This document shows, in pieces, positions 35,951 through 45,035 of a stretch of DNA of 64,000 nucleotides. Under the pieces are notes generated by a model, which worked only from the letters and a program-made list of their open reading frames with translations, ran no database searches and was not told the origin of the DNA. Each line of letters starts with the position of its first letter. Position 1 is the first letter of the stretch. Origin of the DNA: Streptomyces beigongshangae (GTDB lineage Bacteria > Actinomycetota > Actinomycetes > Streptomycetales > Streptomycetaceae); assembly GCF_019710745.1 (NCBI RefSeq), contig NZ_JAHKJW010000032.1, positions 1-64,000 of the forward strand. Direction: 5' to 3'. A program made the position numbers and the translations under genes.

Positions 35951-36904
35951 CTACATGACCGGGTCCGGCTCCCGGGCCAGGTCGGCCGCGCCGACCAGCC
36001 CCGCCTCGTTGCCCAGCCGTGCAGCGATCACGTCGGCGACGGGCCGCCAGTTCCCGCCCACCAGCCACCGCTTGTACGACTTGCGGATCGGGTCGAGCAC
36101 CAGCTCCCCCTCGTCCGAGAGGCCCCCACCCACGATGAACGCGGAGGGGTCGAAGAGGGAGGCCAGGTCGGCGAGGCCGGCCCCCGCCCAGCGGGCCAGC
36201 TCACGGTAGGAGTCCACCGCCACCGGGTCGCCCTGCCGCGCGGCCATCGAGATGTGCTTGCCCTCGATGCCGTCGGGGGTCCCGTCGCCCAGCGAGAGCA
36301 GGATCTCCGCCCTCTCGGGGGTCGCGTTGGCGCGCTGCGTCGCGTACCTCACCAGGGCGCGGCCGGACGCGTACTGCTCCCAGCAGCCCTGCGAGCCGCA
36401 GCCGCACAGCAGCCCGTCCGGCACCATCCGGATGTGCCCGAACTCGGCGGCCACGCCGAAGTGCCCGCGCCGCAGCTTGTTGCCGATGATGATGCCGCCG
36501 CCCAGGCCCGTGCCGAGCGTGATGCAGATGACGTTGCGGTGCCCCTTGCCCGCACCGAACTTGTATTCGCCCCAGGCCGCCGCGTTCGCGTCGTTCTCGA
36601 CCACGACCGGCAGGCCCACGCGGGCCTCCACCTCTTCCTTGAGGGGCTCCTGCCGCCAGTCGATGTTCGGCGCGAAGTAGACCGTGGAGCGCTCCCGGTT
36701 GACGTACCCGGCGGCGCCGATGCCCACTCCGACGATCTCGTGCCCGGCCCTGGCACCCTCGACGGCCGCCGCGATCGCGTCCACGATCGCCTGCGGCGTG
36801 GTCGGGGTCGGCACCTTGAAGGTCGAGAGGATGTTGCCTTCCTCGTCGACCACTCCGGCCGCGATCTTCGTGCCGCCGATGTCGACGCCGATGGTGAGTC
36901 CCAT
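35951..36904 (-). CDS. glkA: ROK-family glucokinase
   Basis: ATP-dependent glucose kinase that in Streptomyces also mediates carbon catabolite repression. The 317 residues begin GLTIGVDIGGTKIAAGVVD (phosphate motif), contain VVENDANAAAWGEYKFGAG and TLGTGLGGGIIIG, and the zinc motif CGCGSQGCWEQYASG of ROK proteins. GAGGGA precedes ATG 36904. The order glkA preceded by the DUF5304 gene is as in S. coelicolor. Confidence 0.97.
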   Translation of the reverse strand: MGLTIGVDIGGTKIAAGVVDEEGNILSTFKVPTPTTPQAIVDAIAAAVEGARAGHEIVGVGIGAAGYVNRERSTVYFAPNIDWRQEPLKEEVEARVGLPVVVENDANAAAWGEYKFGAGKGHRNVICITLGTGLGGGIIIGNKLRRGHFGVAAEFGHIRMVPDGLLCGCGSQGCWEQYASGRALVRYATQRANATPERAEILLSLGDGTPDGIEGKHISMAARQGDPVAVDSYRELARWAGAGLADLASLFDPSAFIVGGGLSDEGELVLDPIRKSYKRWLVGGNWRPVADVIAARLGNEAGLVGAADLAREPDPVM

Positions 36905-36957
36905 GAATCCCTCAGTTTCGGTCGAGCCCCGCTAGGGGCAACCGTACCCGAGCGGAT

Positions 36958-37452
36958 TCAGTCGAGGTCGATGTGTTCGCCGGTCCCGGTGCCTTCGTCG
37001 CGGGGGCGCGCGGCGGTGTCGCGGGCGGTCCAGCGCCGCTCCTGCGCCTCGACGGCGGAGCGGTACGCGGCGAGCAGTTCGGAGCCGGCGCTCGCCAGGT
37101 GGTCGAACACGTCGGGGTTGCGCTCGATGACGGGCTCGACGGCCGCCCTGGCCTGCCGCACCACCTGGTCGACCATCTGCTGGGCGGCACCGCCGGCGAC
37201 CGCGCCGAGCAGCGGCGACTGCAGTCCGGACAGCTTGTCGGCGACGGCGTCGACGAGCTTGCGCAGCTCCTCGGCGGCCGAGCCGGGCGGCTGCCCGTAC
37301 CGGGTGCGGCGGCGGGCCTGCTCCGCGGCGAGGTCCTCGGCACACGCCTCCGCCCAGGCGTCGTCGTCGCTCACCCGGACCTCCTCGCGCTCCTCGTGCA
37401 CCTTGCCGAGCGCGTCCTCCCCTGCGTCGGACGTGGGGCGCTCATCGCTCAT
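36958..37452 (-). CDS. DUF5304 protein
   Basis: A 164-residue Streptomyces-type protein with no known role. The N-terminus is acidic; the centre is helical (AAEELRKLVDAVADKLSGLQ, GAAQQMVDQVVRQARAAVEP) and could be a coiled coil. There is no signal peptide or membrane helix. ATG 37452 has TTGGAG about 7 bp upstream. It lies immediately before glkA, 53 bp apart on the same strand, where a homologue has been considered in glucose regulation; that link is by position only. Confidence 0.8.
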   Translation of the reverse strand: MSDERPTSDAGEDALGKVHEEREEVRVSDDDAWAEACAEDLAAEQARRRTRYGQPPGSAAEELRKLVDAVADKLSGLQSPLLGAVAGGAAQQMVDQVVRQARAAVEPVIERNPDVFDHLASAGSELLAAYRSAVEAQERRWTARDTAARPRDEGTGTGEHIDLD

Positions 37453-37511
37453 GGCGGACTCCAAGCATCGGCTCTGTGTCTCCCGACGTTACCCGAACGG
37501 GGGTGAACCGT

Positions 37512-38711
37512 TCATCGTGTCCGCGGCCACAGGTCCGCGTCGGGCGCGAACCTCACGCGCAGTTCGCCCTCGCGCAGGGAGGCGCCGTCCACCGCGCAGC
37601 GGCGCAGGGCGGACGGCAGCGCGACGATCCGGCGGAACGGTCCCGCACTGACGACCAGCTCGTCCCCGCGCCGCACGAGGTCGAGTTCCTCACGCAGCGC
37701 GCCGGGCAGCGGGATGTGCCAGACGAGCACGCCGTCGTCGGCGAGCCGGTCGGTGACGGGCCACACGACCGGGCCGGGGGCGTCGTCCGCCGCGGGCACG
37801 GGCACGGGGAGCGCGGCGAGGTCCCCGGCGCCGCGCGGGTCGCGGCCGAGGTGCGGGACCTCGTGCACGCCGTACGCCGGTCCTCGCCCGGTGAGCCACT
37901 CGTCGTGCCACTCGTCGAGGGTCTTGCGCTGCTGGGCGGCCAGCCCGGCCAGCCAGGTGTCGGGGGACACGTCGGGCAGGACGCGGTTGGCGATCAGGGC
38001 GTCGGTGCGCAGGCCCCGCAGGGCGAGGCCGGTGCCGGCCGACCGTACGGCGTCGGCGCCGGCCGGTCCCGGTTCGGCGACCAGCCGTACGGTCGTGGCC
38101 GGGGTCTCGACGGCCCGCTGGACCGCGGCCAGCTCGGCGTCCCAGCGGGCGGCCGTCTCGTACAGCCGCTCCGTCGGCATCGGGACGCCCGCCAGCCGGC
38201 CGAGGACGGGGCGCAGGGCGCGGGCGGCCTGGCGCTCCGCGGGCAGCAGGCGGCGCAGATAGCGGCGCAGCTGTTCGGGCAGGGCCAGCAGGGCGAGTGC
38301 CTCGGGGGCGGGGGGCAGGTCGACGACCAGGAGGTCGAAGGCGTCGGCCGCGGACGCGTCGCGCAGGGCGCGCAGCAGGGCGAGTTCCCCGGCGCCGGGG
38401 AGGGGGGTGAGCTCCTCGGCGTCCAGCCGGGCGGAGCCCAGCAGGTCGAGCGCGCCTGCGGCCTGTTCCTGGAGCGCCAGGAGGTCCGTCCGGAAGCCCT
38501 CGGCGGCGTCCGGCCGCCAGGCGGTGAGAAGGGGGGCGGCCCCGGCCGGCGTGCCGGCGGTGGCGGTGCCGAGCGCGGCGCCGAGAGTGTCGGTGCGGTC
38601 CGCGGAGAGCACCAGGGTGCGGGTGCCCCTGCGGGCGGCCTCCAGAGCGGTGGCCGCGGCGACGGTGGTACGGCCGGCGCCGCCGGGGCCGGTGATCAGG
38701 ATGGTGCGCAT
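37512..38711 (-). CDS. ArsA/GET3-like ATPase with altered P-loop
   Basis: A 399-residue member of the ArsA family. The P-loop reads GPGGAGRTTVAAATALEAAR, so both lysines of the usual GKGGVGKT are missing (Pro and Arg instead). LVLSADRTDTLGAALG replaces the usual STDPAHSL box. FDLLVVDLPPAPEALALL corresponds to Walker B, and the C-terminal 70 residues form the HSP20-like domain often fused to these proteins. ATG 38711 gives the natural N-terminus; the upstream reading frame is GC shadow. Mycobacterial Rv2184c sits at the matching position. Anion transport is not implied. Confidence 0.87.
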   Translation of the reverse strand: MRTILITGPGGAGRTTVAAATALEAARRGTRTLVLSADRTDTLGAALGTATAGTPAGAAPLLTAWRPDAAEGFRTDLLALQEQAAGALDLLGSARLDAEELTPLPGAGELALLRALRDASAADAFDLLVVDLPPAPEALALLALPEQLRRYLRRLLPAERQAARALRPVLGRLAGVPMPTERLYETAARWDAELAAVQRAVETPATTVRLVAEPGPAGADAVRSAGTGLALRGLRTDALIANRVLPDVSPDTWLAGLAAQQRKTLDEWHDEWLTGRGPAYGVHEVPHLGRDPRGAGDLAALPVPVPAADDAPGPVVWPVTDRLADDGVLVWHIPLPGALREELDLVRRGDELVVSAGPFRRIVALPSALRRCAVDGASLREGELRVRFAPDADLWPRTR

Positions 38712-38850
38712 GGGGTTCAACGGTACGGGGTGGCCCGACGGCGACGGCGCCCCGCTGCCGACCGCCCGGCCGCCCGGCCGCCCGTCTCCCGACTGCCCCG
38801 CTGCCGGCTGCCCGACTCCCGGCCGCCCGTCTGCTGGTCGCCGGACTCCC

Positions 38851-39294
38851 CTACTGGTCGCCGGACTCCACACGCTTCTTCAGGCCGGCCAGCGCGCGGT
38901 CGATGATGACCTTCTCCGCCTTGCGCTTGATCATGCCGAGCATCGGGATCTTGACGTCGACGGTGAGCCGGTAGGTGACCTCGGTCGCGTTCAGGCCCGC
39001 GGGCCTGAGGGTGTACGAGCCGTCCAGGGAGCGGAGCATCTGGGACTTCACCAGGGTCCAGGAGACCTCGTGGTCGCCGGTCCAGGTGTAGCCCAGGGTC
39101 TGGTCGTCCTTGATGGCTCCGGCGTCCATGACGAGGCGCACCTGCTCGGCGCGGCCCTTCCCGTCCGTCGCGAGCACCTCCGCCTCCTTCACCTCGCCCG
39201 TCCAGTCGGGGTAGCGGGCGAAGTCGGCGATGACCGCCATGACATCGGCCGGCGCCGCCTCGATCGTGATGCTCGAGCTGGTGTGTTCCGCCAT
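38851..39294 (-). CDS. SRPBCC-family (START-like) lipid-binding protein
   Basis: A 147-residue helix-grip protein often labelled polyketide cyclase/dehydrase. SSITIEAAPADVMAVIADFA and YPDWTGEVKEAEVL open the fold, and KVIIDRALAGLKKRVESGDQ is the long C-terminal helix. It matches Rv2185c by position. No polyketide genes are nearby, so a role in binding a lipid or hydrophobic ligand is more likely. GAGGAG precedes ATG 39294. Confidence 0.9.
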   Translation of the reverse strand: MAEHTSSSITIEAAPADVMAVIADFARYPDWTGEVKEAEVLATDGKGRAEQVRLVMDAGAIKDDQTLGYTWTGDHEVSWTLVKSQMLRSLDGSYTLRPAGLNATEVTYRLTVDVKIPMLGMIKRKAEKVIIDRALAGLKKRVESGDQ

Positions 39295-39452
39295 CGCCGT
39301 GGCTCCTCCAGATGCGGTCCGGACAGGGTGGTCCTATCAGGGGGTTCCGCGCGGTACGAACGCTTTCCGCCTGTGTGTGCAGCGTGAAGGCTACCGCGCT
39401 GCGGAGGGGCCCCCGTTCCCGGCCCCGCGCGCGTCCGCGCCCCCGGCGGTCC

Positions 39453-40265
39453 TCACCACTCCAGTACCCACGGCTTCCCCGTACCGGCGAAGTGACCCAC
39501 GTTCACGCACTCCGTGGCGCCGATGCGCATCCGCGGGGCGAGCGGCTGGTGGACGTGCCCGAAGAGCGAGTAGCGCGGCCGGGTGCGCCGGATCGCGTCC
39601 AGCAGCGCCCGGCTCCCCCGCTCGAAGCGCCGTGCCACCGTGTCGTAGACGAGTTCGGGCACCTCCGGGGGGATGTGCGTGCACAGGACGTCGACCTCTC
39701 CGACGGCCTCGACCTTCGCCGCGTACTCCTCGTCGCTGATCTCGTACGGCGTCCGCATGGGGGTGCGCAGCCCGCCCCCGACGAAGCCGAAGACCCGGCC
39801 GCCGATCTCGACGCGCTCCCCGTCGAGCACGGTGGTGCCGGGTCCGGCGTACTCCGGCCAGAGGGACGGTATGTCGACGTTGCCGTAGGTGGCGTACGTC
39901 GGGACGGGGAACGCCGCGAACAGTTCGGCGTACTGCTTGCGTACGGCCTTCTCGATGGCGGGGCCGCGGTCGACGCCGGCCCACAGCCGTGCGCCGAAGG
40001 CCCGCGCCTCCTCGAAGCGGCGGGCGGTGCGCAGCTCGACGATGCGGTCCGTGTTCCCGGTGCCGAAGAGGTCCGGGAAGATGCCGCGGGAGTGGTCGGC
40101 GTAGTCGATGAAGAGGACGAGGTCGCCCAGGCAGACCAGGGCGTCCGCGCCGTCACCGGCCCCGGCCAGGTCACGGACGTTGCCGTGCACGTCGCTCACC
40201 ACGTGGACCCTGGTGCGCGGGGTCTCCCGCGCGCCGCTCTCGCCGTCATCTCGTGTACCCGCCAT
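39453..40265 (-). CDS. Calcineurin-like metallophosphoesterase
   Basis: A 270-residue phosphoesterase. The metal motifs are VHVVSDVHGNVRDL (Asp-x-His), LVCLGDLVLFIDY (Gly-Asp), YATYGNVDIP (Gly-Asn), VLCTHIPPE and YSLFGHVHQPL. The substrate could be a nucleotide, phosphoprotein or lipid. ATG 40265 follows TACCCT (40279-40274) by 8 bp without a ribosome-binding site; the 52 upstream in-frame codons are rejected. Divergent from the acyl-CoA synthetase gene across a 294-bp gap that holds both promoters and nothing else I can support. Confidence 0.9.
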   Translation of the reverse strand: MAGTRDDGESGARETPRTRVHVVSDVHGNVRDLAGAGDGADALVCLGDLVLFIDYADHSRGIFPDLFGTGNTDRIVELRTARRFEEARAFGARLWAGVDRGPAIEKAVRKQYAELFAAFPVPTYATYGNVDIPSLWPEYAGPGTTVLDGERVEIGGRVFGFVGGGLRTPMRTPYEISDEEYAAKVEAVGEVDVLCTHIPPEVPELVYDTVARRFERGSRALLDAIRRTRPRYSLFGHVHQPLAPRMRIGATECVNVGHFAGTGKPWVLEW

Positions 40266-40559
40266 GACGATCAAGGGTAAGCCTGTGGAGCAAACGTGTG
40301 TAGACGTGGGCGGACCTGCGGTTACTACCCGGTCCGCGAAGGCTTGGACTACCCTGCGCGGAGGAACGTCCGCACATGTGACGCGGGGAACATCTCGCCG
40401 GTTGCCCCTGTCCAGAGGCACTACCGGCGGGTAACGTCCGGGCAGTCCAGTCGTGCTCAGGGTTTCAGCAACGGTCTCCCGAGCACCTGCCCGAGCCTTG
40501 GACCGCTCCGTCGCATCACACGAAGTCGTGGCGTCGGCGCCCTATGAGGAGCAGCAGTC

Positions 40560-42356
40560 TTGCGCGAGTTCAGCCTTCCGGCTTTGTACGAGGTCCCCGC
40601 GGACGGCAATCTGACCGACATCGTCCGCAGAAACGCCGCGCAGCACCCCGACGTCGCGGTCATCGCCCGCAAGGTCGGCGGTACCTGGACGGACGTCACG
40701 GCCACCGACTTCCTCGCCGAGGTGCAGACCGCCGCCAAGGGCCTGATCGCCTCGGGCGTACGGCCCGGCGACCGGGTGGGGCTGATGTCGCGCACACGGT
40801 ACGAGTGGACGCTGCTCGACTTCGCGATCTGGAGCGCGGGCGCGGTCACCGTACCGGTGTACGAGACCAGCTCCGCCGAGCAGGTGCAGTGGATCCTCGG
40901 CGACTCGGGGGCGACCGCGGTCGTGGTGGAGCTGGACGCCCACGCGGCCGCCGTGGAGTCGGTGCGCGACCGGCTGCCGCACCTGAAGCACGTCTGGCAG
41001 ATCGAGGGCGGCGGCGTCGAGGAGCTCGGCCGGGCCGGCAAGGACGTCACGGACGCCGCGGTCGAGGAGCGCGGTTCGCTCGCCAGGGCCGACGACCCGG
41101 CGACGATCGTCTACACGAGCGGCACGACCGGACGCCCCAAGGGCTGTGTGCTGACCCACCGCAGCTTCTTCGCCGAGTGCGGCAACATCGTGGAGCGGCT
41201 GCGGCCGCTGTTCCGCACCGGTGAGTGCTCGGTGCTCCTCTTCCTCCCGCTCGCCCACGTCTTCGGGCGGCTCGTGCAGGTCGCGCCGATGATGGCGCCG
41301 ATCAAGCTGGGCACCGTACCGGACGTCAGGAACCTGACCGAGGAGCTGGCCTCGTTCCGGCCGACGCTGATCCTCGGTGTGCCGCGCGTCTTCGAGAAGG
41401 TCTACAACTCGGCGCGGGCCAAGGCGCAGGAGGACGGCAAGGGCAGGATCTTCGACCGGGCGGCCGACACGGCGATCGCGTACAGCCGCGCGCTGGACAC
41501 CCCGGCGGGTCCGTCGATCGGCCTGCGGATCAGGCACCGGGTGTTCGACAAGCTGGTCTACGGCAAGCTGCGGGCGGTGCTCGGCGGCAGGGGCGAGTAC
41601 GCGATCTCGGGCGGCGCCCCGCTGGGCGAGCGTCTGGGCCACTTCTTCCGCGGCATCGGCTTCACGGTCCTGGAGGGCTACGGCCTGACCGAGTCCTGCG
41701 CGGCCACCGCCTTCAACCCGTGGGACCGGCAGAAGATCGGCACGGTCGGGCAGCCGCTGCCGGGCTCGGTGGTCCGCATCGCCGACGACGGAGAGGTGCT
41801 GCTGCACGGGGAGCACCTGTTCAAGGAGTACTGGAACAACGAGGCCGCGACCGAGGAGGCGCTGGCCGACGGGTGGTTCCACACCGGCGACATCGGCACC
41901 CTCGACGAGGACGGCTACCTCCGGATCACCGGCCGCAAGAAGGAGCTCATCGTCACCGCGGGCGGCAAGAACGTGGCGCCCGCGGTGATCGAGGACCGCA
42001 TCCGCGCGCACGCGCTGATCGCGGAGTGCATGGTGGTCGGCGACGGGCGGCCGTTCGTGGGCGCGCTGGTCACGATCGACGAGGAGTTCCTGGGCCGCTG
42101 GGCGGAGGAGCACGGGAAGCCCGCCGGTTCCACCGCGGCGTCGCTCGCGGGGGACCCGGATCTGCTCGCGGCGGTGCAGAGCGCGGTGGACGACGGCAAC
42201 GCGGCGGTGTCGAAGGCGGAGTCGGTCCGCAGGTTCCGGGTGCTGTCGCACCAGTTCACGGAGGACTCGGGTCACCTGACGCCGTCGCTGAAGCTGAAGC
42301 GGAACGTGGTGGCGAAGGACTACGCCGCCGAGATCGAGGCGATCTACCAGGGCTGA
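40560..42356 (+). CDS. Long-chain fatty-acid-CoA ligase (FadD15-like)
   Basis: Activates fatty acids to acyl-CoA via acyl-AMP. The 598 residues carry the AMP-binding signature TIVYTSGTTGRPKGCVLTHR, the GYGLTESCAATAFNPW loop, WFHTGDIGTLDEDGYLRITG and KELIVTAGGKNVAP. The start is TTG 40560 with GAGGAG 8 bp upstream. It matches the position of mycobacterial fadD15 (Rv2187) beside pimB. The stop is followed 48 bp later by the perfect palindrome. Confidence 0.95.
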   Translation: MREFSLPALYEVPADGNLTDIVRRNAAQHPDVAVIARKVGGTWTDVTATDFLAEVQTAAKGLIASGVRPGDRVGLMSRTRYEWTLLDFAIWSAGAVTVPVYETSSAEQVQWILGDSGATAVVVELDAHAAAVESVRDRLPHLKHVWQIEGGGVEELGRAGKDVTDAAVEERGSLARADDPATIVYTSGTTGRPKGCVLTHRSFFAECGNIVERLRPLFRTGECSVLLFLPLAHVFGRLVQVAPMMAPIKLGTVPDVRNLTEELASFRPTLILGVPRVFEKVYNSARAKAQEDGKGRIFDRAADTAIAYSRALDTPAGPSIGLRIRHRVFDKLVYGKLRAVLGGRGEYAISGGAPLGERLGHFFRGIGFTVLEGYGLTESCAATAFNPWDRQKIGTVGQPLPGSVVRIADDGEVLLHGEHLFKEYWNNEAATEEALADGWFHTGDIGTLDEDGYLRITGRKKELIVTAGGKNVAPAVIEDRIRAHALIAECMVVGDGRPFVGALVTIDEEFLGRWAEEHGKPAGSTAASLAGDPDLLAAVQSAVDDGNAAVSKAESVRRFRVLSHQFTEDSGHLTPSLKLKRNVVAKDYAAEIEAIYQG

Positions 42357-42403
42357 GCCCGCCCTTCTGAACGACCTTCGGCTCTCCCGCCGTCGTGGCC
42401 GCT

Positions 42404-42453
42404 CGCGCAGTTCCCCGCGCCCCCGGGTACCCGGGGGCGCGGGGAACTGCGCG
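42404..42453. terminator. Perfect 50-bp palindrome, bidirectional terminator and dispersed repeat
   Basis: Two 25-nt arms are exact reverse complements with no loop: the left arm begins CGCGCAGTTCCCCGCGCC and the right ends GCGGGGAACTGCGCG. It lies between the convergent ends of the FadD-like and PimB-like genes. As RNA it forms a very stable hairpin in both directions. It is the complete form of an element found in part at 35854, 51826 and 59078. Confidence 0.9.
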
Positions 42454-42512
42454 ACAAGCCCCCACCGGCCGGCAGCCGCCGGAGCGCCACCGCGGCCGCA
42501 CCCCCACGGGCG

Positions 42513-43667
42513 TCAGAGCAGCTCCCGCAGCCGCTCCGCCAGGAGGTCCCAGCGCCACCTCTCCTCCACCCACTCCCGCCCCCGCTCCCCCATCCTGCGG
42601 CGCAGCCCCGCGTCGCCCAGCAGCGTGACGAGCCGGTCGGCCGTGTCGGCCGGGGAGCCGCCCCGCACGACCCAGCCCGTCTCCCCGTCGAGGACGGCGT
42701 CCGGCGCGCCCCCGGAGTCGCCCGCGACGACGGGGAGGCCGGTCGCGGACGCCTCCAGGTAGACGATGCCGAGCCCTTCGACGTCCAGCCCGCCGCGGCG
42801 CGTCCGGCACGGCATGGCGAAGACGTCCCCCGCGCCGTAGTGGGCCGGGAGTTCGGACCACGGCACCGCCCCGGTGAAGCGCACCGAGCCGGCCACCCCG
42901 GTCTCGTGCGCGAGCCGCCGCAGGTCCTTCCCGTACGGCCCGCCCCCCACGATCAGCAGCACGGCCTCCGGCTCGGCCGCCAGGACCGCCGGCATCGCGC
43001 GGATGAGGGTGTCCTGCCCCTTGCGCGGGACGAGACGCGAGACGCAGACCACGACCGGCCGGTCGGTGAGGCCGAGGCGGGCCCGTACGGCGTCCCCGCC
43101 GGAGCCGGGGTGGAAGGTCTTCTCGTCGACGCCCGGGGGCAGCTGCACCATCCGCCCGGCCGCCTCGGGGGTCAGCGCGGCGGCGATCCGCGAGCGCGTG
43201 TACTCCCCGAGGTAGGTGATCGTGTCCGTCGACCCGCCGATCCTGCGCAGCAGCTGCCGCGCGGCGGGCAGCTGCGCCCACCCCGCCTCGTGCCCGTGCG
43301 TCGTGGCCACGAGCCGCTCCGCGCCCGCCCTGCGCAGCGCGGGCGCGAGCAGCCCGAGCGGGGCCGCCGCGCCGAACCACACCGAGGTGCAGCCGTGCTC
43401 CCGCAGCAGCCCAGCGGCCCGCCGCGAGACCCGCGGAGTGGGCAGCAGCATGGTTGTTCGGTCGCGTACGATGACGAAGGGCTGTTCGGCGTCGAAGGCG
43501 GCTGTGGCCTCGGCTCCCTCCCGGCCCCGCTTCCACGTGGAGGCGTAGACGACGAGCCGTTCGGGGTCCAGCCGCAACGCCATATTGTGCAGGAACGCCT
43601 GGATGCCGCCCGGTCTCGGCGGGAAGTCGTTGGTCACGATCAAGGTCTTGTGCATCGTCTTGCGCAT
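42513..43667 (-). CDS. pimB: GT4 glycosyltransferase, PimB-like mannosyltransferase
   Basis: Probably adds mannose to phosphatidylinositol mono-mannoside at the cytoplasmic face. The 384 residues show TLIVTNDFPPRPGGIQAFLH at the acceptor site, VCVSRLVPRKGQDTLIRAMP, and EGLGIVYLEASATGLPVVAG with the GT4 Glu-x7-Glu motif. M. tuberculosis Rv2188c (pimB') lies next to fadD15 in the same way. ATG 43667 follows TACTGT (43681-43676) by 8 bp; a second ATG at 43655 is possible and neither has a ribosome-binding site. Confidence 0.9.
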   Translation of the reverse strand: MRKTMHKTLIVTNDFPPRPGGIQAFLHNMALRLDPERLVVYASTWKRGREGAEATAAFDAEQPFVIVRDRTTMLLPTPRVSRRAAGLLREHGCTSVWFGAAAPLGLLAPALRRAGAERLVATTHGHEAGWAQLPAARQLLRRIGGSTDTITYLGEYTRSRIAAALTPEAAGRMVQLPPGVDEKTFHPGSGGDAVRARLGLTDRPVVVCVSRLVPRKGQDTLIRAMPAVLAAEPEAVLLIVGGGPYGKDLRRLAHETGVAGSVRFTGAVPWSELPAHYGAGDVFAMPCRTRRGGLDVEGLGIVYLEASATGLPVVAGDSGGAPDAVLDGETGWVVRGGSPADTADRLVTLLGDAGLRRRMGERGREWVEERWRWDLLAERLRELL

Positions 43668-43740
43668 CGCCGTCGACAGTACCGAACACCCGCCCGGCGG
43701 GACCGTACCGGGGATCCGCACGGGAAGAGGGCAGGTGGGC

Positions 43741-44976
43741 ATGGCGGGAGCCAGGGGGCCGCGGTTCCCGTACGTACTGCTGGCCGTCTGGGGCCTGACG
43801 AGGCTGGCGCTGCTGCTCTTCGTCCTCAAGGTGTTCGTCTTCCCCGGCCCGGACGTCACGAGCGACGTCGCGGTGACCTACCGGAACTGGTACGAGGTCC
43901 TGCGCACCGGCACCTTCCCGCTGGACGACGTGACCTGGCAGTACCCGCCGGCCGCCGCGCTCGCGATCCTCTCCCCCGCGCTGCTGCCGTTCCTCGCCTA
44001 CACGGAGGCGTTCTTCGCCCTGGCCCTCGCCGCCGACCTGTGCGCGCTCGCGCTGCTCCTGTACGCGGGCCGGCGCCCGGAGAGGTCGCGGCGCGGCGCC
44101 TGGGTGTGGGTGGTGGGGGTGCCCCTGCTCGGCCCGACGGTGTACGCGCGGTACGACGTGATGGTGACCGCCGTCGCCGTGGCCGCCCTCCTCGCGGGCG
44201 TCCGGCACCCGAGGGCCATGGGCGCGCTGGCCGCGTTCGGCGCCCTGCTGAAGGTGTGGCCGCTGCTGCTGCTCGTGGGCACGACGGGGCGCCGGGCCTG
44301 GGGCGCGGCGGTGGCGACGGCCGCGGGCGTCGCGCTGCTGTTCGCCGCGCTGATGCCGGGCGCGTTCGCGTTCCTGACCTTCCAGCGCGACCGCGGGACC
44401 GAGGTCGAGTCCCTGGGCTCGCTGGTCTTCCACATCGCCCGGCACCACGGCTGGGAGGGCCGGGTCCTGCTCAACTACGGCTCGGTGGAGTTCCTCGGCC
44501 CGTACGTCGACGTGGTGAGCACGGTGGCGCTGATGCTCACCGGGCTGGCGTTCGGCTGGCTGCTGCTGTGGCGGCTGTGCGCGACCCGGTTCCTGGTGCA
44601 CACGGCGGCGGACGCCTCGTTCGTGGCCGTCCTCCTGTTCACCACGACGAGCCGGGTCATCAGCCCCCAGTACCTGGTGTGGCTGGTCGGTCTGGCCGCC
44701 GTCTGCCTGCTCTTCCGCGGCAGCCGGATGGGCCTGCCGGCGGGGATGGTGCTGGTGGCGTGCTTCGTCACCGTGCTGGAGTTCCCCGTGTACTTCGCGG
44801 ACGTCGTCGGCAGCACCCCCTTCGGCATCACCCTGCTGGTGATCCGCAACGGCCTGCTGGTCGCCGCGACCGTCACCGCGGGCGTGCTGCTGTGGCGCGA
44901 CACCGTGCCGTACCCGGGGCCGGCCCCCGTGCCGAGCCGGGCGGCCCGCGCCGACGAGGGGTCCCTGACCGGCTGA
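43741..44976 (+). CDS. GT87-type integral membrane glycosyltransferase
   Basis: Multi-pass GT-C enzyme, 411 residues with about ten helices. DVAVTYRNWYEVLRTGTFP and VTWQYPPAAALAILSP form the first extracytoplasmic loop with the acidic residues typical of polyprenyl-phosphate-mannose-dependent transferases; YARYDVMVTAVAVAALL and ALLKVWPLLLL follow. Mycobacterial Rv2181 (alpha-1,2-mannosyltransferase) is the likely counterpart. ATG 43741 is used. Divergent from the PimB-like gene, so both may serve lipoglycan assembly. Confidence 0.87.
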   Translation: MAGARGPRFPYVLLAVWGLTRLALLLFVLKVFVFPGPDVTSDVAVTYRNWYEVLRTGTFPLDDVTWQYPPAAALAILSPALLPFLAYTEAFFALALAADLCALALLLYAGRRPERSRRGAWVWVVGVPLLGPTVYARYDVMVTAVAVAALLAGVRHPRAMGALAAFGALLKVWPLLLLVGTTGRRAWGAAVATAAGVALLFAALMPGAFAFLTFQRDRGTEVESLGSLVFHIARHHGWEGRVLLNYGSVEFLGPYVDVVSTVALMLTGLAFGWLLLWRLCATRFLVHTAADASFVAVLLFTTTSRVISPQYLVWLVGLAAVCLLFRGSRMGLPAGMVLVACFVTVLEFPVYFADVVGSTPFGITLLVIRNGLLVAATVTAGVLLWRDTVPYPGPAPVPSRAARADEGSLTG

Positions 44977-45015
44977 GGGGCGGGACGAGGAGTCCCTTGA
45001 CCGGCTGAGGGGCGG
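44953..45015. repeat. Tandem duplication of a gene end
   Basis: Positions 44953-44983, which include the GT87 stop codon, are repeated at 44984-45015 with one substitution and one inserted T. The second copy is outside the gene. Confidence 0.85.
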
Positions 45016-45035
45016 CCGGAGCCGCCCCGGCCGGG

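Noticed and set aside
38851-39294. Polyketide cyclase of a secondary-metabolite cluster
   Set aside because: The SRPBCC fold is generic, there are no polyketide genes nearby, and the gene lies in a conserved housekeeping block.
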